Part shown: in pieces, positions 61,742 to 64,000 of the stretch | Numbering within the stretch: position 1 is the first letter of the stretch | Layout: every line of letters begins with the position of its first letter | Assembly: GCA_900466475.1 (NCBI GenBank) | Contig: UBMI01000021.1 | Location: 248,001-312,000 of the forward strand | Direction: 5' to 3' | Length of the DNA: 64,000 nt | Source of the DNA: Hyphomicrobiales bacterium | GTDB lineage: Bacteria; Pseudomonadota; Alphaproteobacteria; Rhizobiales; Rhizobiaceae | The notes under the pieces: generated by a model | Databases searched by the model: none | Told to the model about the DNA's origin: nothing | What the model saw: only the letters and a program-made list of their open reading frames with translations | Made by a program: the position numbers and the translations under genes

Positions 61742-62824
61742 ATGAGTTTTGAACGGATTGCCGTGATCGGCCTTGGCAAGGTCGGGCGGCTGGCGGCAAC
61801 GCTTTTGCATGAGGGTGGCTTTGAGGTTGTCGGTGTCGATGCACAACTGCCCACGGGCGAATTGCCCTTCCAATGCCGGGCTGGCGATATCACCGACGTC
61901 TCCGTCATCGGAGAGCTGCTGTCGAGCGTCGAGGCGGTGCTGTCCTGCCTGCCATATCATCTGAACATCGAGCTGGCACGGGCGGCCCATCTCGCCGGCA
62001 TCCACTACTTCGATCTGACCGAGGATGTGCCGACCACCAATTTCATTATCGAGCTATCCAAGACTGCCCGCGGCCTGATGGCGCCGCAATGCGGTCTGGC
62101 GCCCGGCTTCGTCGGTATCGTCGGCTCAAGCCTTGCCGATGGCTTTGATCGCTGCCGCTCGATCCGCATGCGTGTCGGCGCCCTGCCGCAGCACCCGACC
62201 GGACTTCTGGGCTATGCCTTCAACTGGTCGCCGGAAGGCGTGGTCAATGAATATCTGAACGATTGCGAAGTCATCGAGGGCGGCGTGCGTAAGCTCGTCT
62301 CGCCGATGGAATGGCACGAAACGATCTATGTCGGCGGCGTCAAGCTGGAGGCCTTCACCACCTCGGGCGGCCTCGGGACCATGTGCGACACCATGCTCGG
62401 CAAGGTCGATAACCTCGATTACAAGACGATGCGTTATCCCGGCCATATGGAGCTGATGAACTTCTTCTTCCATGAGCTTTTGATGCGCGAGAAGCGCCAG
62501 CTCGCCGGCGAAATCCTGACCAACGCAAAGCCGCCTGTCGATGACGACGTCGTCTACGTCCATGTCGCGGCCGAAGGCACGATCAACGGCTCCTTGCGCC
62601 GGAAGGAATTTGTCCGCGCCTATTATCCGATCGAGATTGCAGGAGCCCGGCGTACCGCGATCGCCTGGACGACGTCGGCCTCTGTGGTTGCCGTCATCGA
62701 AATGGTCCGCGACGGTCTGCTGCCGGCGAGCGGCTTCCTGCATCAGGAGCATATTCCGCTCGAGATGTTCCTGAAGACGCCGACCGGCAGCCTTTTCAAG
62801 GCAGGTGCTACCAGCCGCGATTAG
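61742..62824 (+). CDS. Saccharopine dehydrogenase-like protein
   Basis: 360 residues with GGAGG about five bases upstream of the ATG. N-terminal Rossmann IAVIGLGKVGRLAATLL, SCLPYHLNIELARAA and FDLTEDV are the saccharopine-dehydrogenase/homospermidine-like pattern. It could act in lysine or polyamine metabolism; the substrate is not certain. Its stop overlaps that of the convergent LysR gene by four bases. Confidence 0.85.
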   Translation: MSFERIAVIGLGKVGRLAATLLHEGGFEVVGVDAQLPTGELPFQCRAGDITDVSVIGELLSSVEAVLSCLPYHLNIELARAAHLAGIHYFDLTEDVPTTNFIIELSKTARGLMAPQCGLAPGFVGIVGSSLADGFDRCRSIRMRVGALPQHPTGLLGYAFNWSPEGVVNEYLNDCEVIEGGVRKLVSPMEWHETIYVGGVKLEAFTTSGGLGTMCDTMLGKVDNLDYKTMRYPGHMELMNFFFHELLMREKRQLAGEILTNAKPPVDDDVVYVHVAAEGTINGSLRRKEFVRAYYPIEIAGARRTAIAWTTSASVVAVIEMVRDGLLPASGFLHQEHIPLEMFLKTPTGSLFKAGATSRD

Positions 62825-63705
62825 GTTTTCGCTTCTGAAAGCAACCAGCGCCGGAACGCCGCAACCGCCGGCCGTTCCAGCGCTGTGCCTGGATAGACGA
62901 GATGGTAGGCAAGTTTGCTTGTCAGCCCCAGTGGAAACGGCGCGATGAGCCTTCCCTCGGCAAGTTCCTTCTCAATGAAGGAACGGCGCATCAGCGCCAC
63001 GCCGAAGCCTGACTTCATCGCCTCGAAGGCGCCATTGCCGTCGCTGAAGATCGGGCCGCGGGAGGCATCCACCTTGGTGGCGCCCGCCGCGGCCAGCCAG
63101 AGCTGCCAGTCGCGGCGGTAGACATCGTGAATGAGCTGGTATGCCGAAAGCTGATCGGGCGAGGGATTTTCGCCGAGGGTCGCAGCGATCGCCGGCGTGC
63201 AGACCGGCACCAGTTCGTCATCCACCAGCCGCTCGCTGATCAATCCCTCATAACCGCCAAGCCCGTGGCGGATGGCGAGATCGATCCCATCGCGCTCGAA
63301 ATCGAACATGCGATGGGACGCACTGATGCGGACATCGATATCAGGATGCATATCCTCGAAGCGCTGCAGGCGCGGTAAAAGCCAATGTGTCGCAAAACCT
63401 GCCGTACAGGTCAGCGCCAGCGCATTGCCCCGCCGCCGTGCGGTCAGCGATGCCGTCGCTTCGCGCACGAGCTGGAAGGCCGTGCGCAATGTCGCGAAAT
63501 AGTCCCGGCCTTCCGGCGTCAACAGAATCTGCCGCGTGCGCCGCTCGAACAGCGATACGCCGAGCGAGGCTTCGAGATCGCGGACCTGCAGGCTGACAGC
63601 GCCAGGCGTGACGCGCAGCTCGCGCGCCGCCTGCGTCATGCTCAGATGACGCGCCGTCGCCTCAAAGGCGCGCAGGGCCGACAATGACGGCAAAGGATCT
63701 GTCAT
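62821..63705 (-). CDS. LysR family regulator (GcvA-like)
   Basis: 294 residues. Helix-turn-helix: LSALRAFEATARHLSMTQAARELRVTPGAVSLQVRDLEASLGVSLF, the GcvA subgroup. It is divergent from the DMT transporter at 63847, its probable target. Confidence 0.92.
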   Translation of the reverse strand: MTDPLPSLSALRAFEATARHLSMTQAARELRVTPGAVSLQVRDLEASLGVSLFERRTRQILLTPEGRDYFATLRTAFQLVREATASLTARRRGNALALTCTAGFATHWLLPRLQRFEDMHPDIDVRISASHRMFDFERDGIDLAIRHGLGGYEGLISERLVDDELVPVCTPAIAATLGENPSPDQLSAYQLIHDVYRRDWQLWLAAAGATKVDASRGPIFSDGNGAFEAMKSGFGVALMRRSFIEKELAEGRLIAPFPLGLTSKLAYHLVYPGTALERPAVAAFRRWLLSEAKT

Positions 63706-63846
63706 GCTTTAGCTCAGCTCAATCATGCGAGCAGAAATGCTCGTTTGTCAGGCGGTAAGGAATACTAATAAAAACCGGTAGATCTGGCAAATCCACGCAG
63801 GTGAGCCGGAGGAAACACTTTAGCAGAACTCGGCGAGGAGAGTGTC

Positions 63847-64000
63847 ATGTCCATCCAGAAGACCATGGGAGCCGCAGAATGGGCCATGCTGATCGTGCTG
63901 TCGCTTCTCTGGGGTGGCTCCTTCTTCTTCAACGGCATTCTCGTGAAGGCGCTGCCGCCGTTCACAATCGTGACCGGTCGTGTCCTGCTTGCCGCCATCG
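63847..64000 (+). CDS. DMT superfamily transporter, cut by window edge
   Basis: ATG at 63847 with GAGGAG upstream; 51 codons visible. EamA start: MLIVLSLLWGGSFFFNGILVKALPPFTIVTGRVLLAA, two hydrophobic segments. Divergent from the GcvA-like regulator. The rest lies outside the window. Confidence 0.85.
   Translation, partial: MSIQKTMGAAEWAMLIVLSLLWGGSFFFNGILVKALPPFTIVTGRVLLAAI

Overview
The window looks like chromosome from a Rhizobium-type alphaproteobacterium (Rhizobiales). The supporting signs are a DUF982 gene, a rhizobial PmtA phospholipid N-methyltransferase, an NDUFA9-like complex I protein gene, uppP, ubiE-ubiB and dnaA lying far from dnaN, and a high-GC codon style throughout. No rRNA, tRNA, CRISPR array, transposase or phage gene was recognised. 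Start sites were chosen by Shine-Dalgarno position and family N-termini. Gene calls rest on reading the proteins, not on database searches.

Layout. 1-2.7 kb: an iron-type imelysin / di-haem oxidoreductase pair, cut by the left edge. 2.9-21.5 kb: mostly housekeeping. It holds an RsmB-like methyltransferase, rlpA, queG, uppP, the NDUFA9-like gene, pyrF, pmtA, dnaN, rsmI, yraN, gshB, a YifB-type ATPase and cysK, with a small orphan module of unknown genes plus DUF982 at 19.3-20.4 kb. 21.6-37.2 kb: stress and regulation genes. These are LysE, dps, two DMT/Lrp-type divergent units, dut, prfC, a LysR/GST pair, a RidA/Lrp pair, a TrmO-like gene, a TOBE protein, otsBA, an S10 peptidase and a GntR-MFS operon with a perfect 33-bp operator. 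37.1-47.1 kb: a 23-codon small ORF with its own terminator, a class II amidotransferase, coaBC, and an accessory stretch of dehydrogenases, LysR regulators, transporters and a GFA protein. 47.1-54.4 kb: a tight six-gene catabolic operon. 54.5-64 kb: ubiB, ubiE, mutM, enoyl-CoA hydratase, rpsT, dnaA, a saccharopine-dehydrogenase-like gene, a LysR regulator and the start of a DMT transporter.

Main discovery. The 47,073-54,448 operon (minus strand) superficially reads as histidine utilisation (a HAL-like lyase and a HutU-like hydratase), but hutI, hutG and hutF are absent. The lyase lacks the Ala-Ser-Gly triad that forms the MIO cofactor, and the hydratase lacks the HutU active-site Cys and His. 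The remaining genes encode a DUF917 protein (family linked to thiohydantoin desulfuration), a hydantoinase-like amidohydrolase and an M20 N-carbamoyl-amino-acid hydrolase. Together they match, step for step, an ergothioneine degradation route: ergothionase, thiourocanate hydratase, desulfurase giving hydantoin-5-propionate, hydantoinase giving N-carbamoyl-glutamate, carbamoylase giving glutamate. A TfoX-N protein of unknown role is translationally linked inside the operon. The assignment is inference from family membership, gene order and residue changes; no transporter or dedicated regulator for it is visible here.

Other items worth attention: the 33-bp palindrome over the gntR start, the 23-codon small ORF with a strong ribosome site and terminator, an ArsR-like operator without an ArsR gene, the long structured dnaA upstream region, and a 50-residue secreted peptide gene next to uppP.
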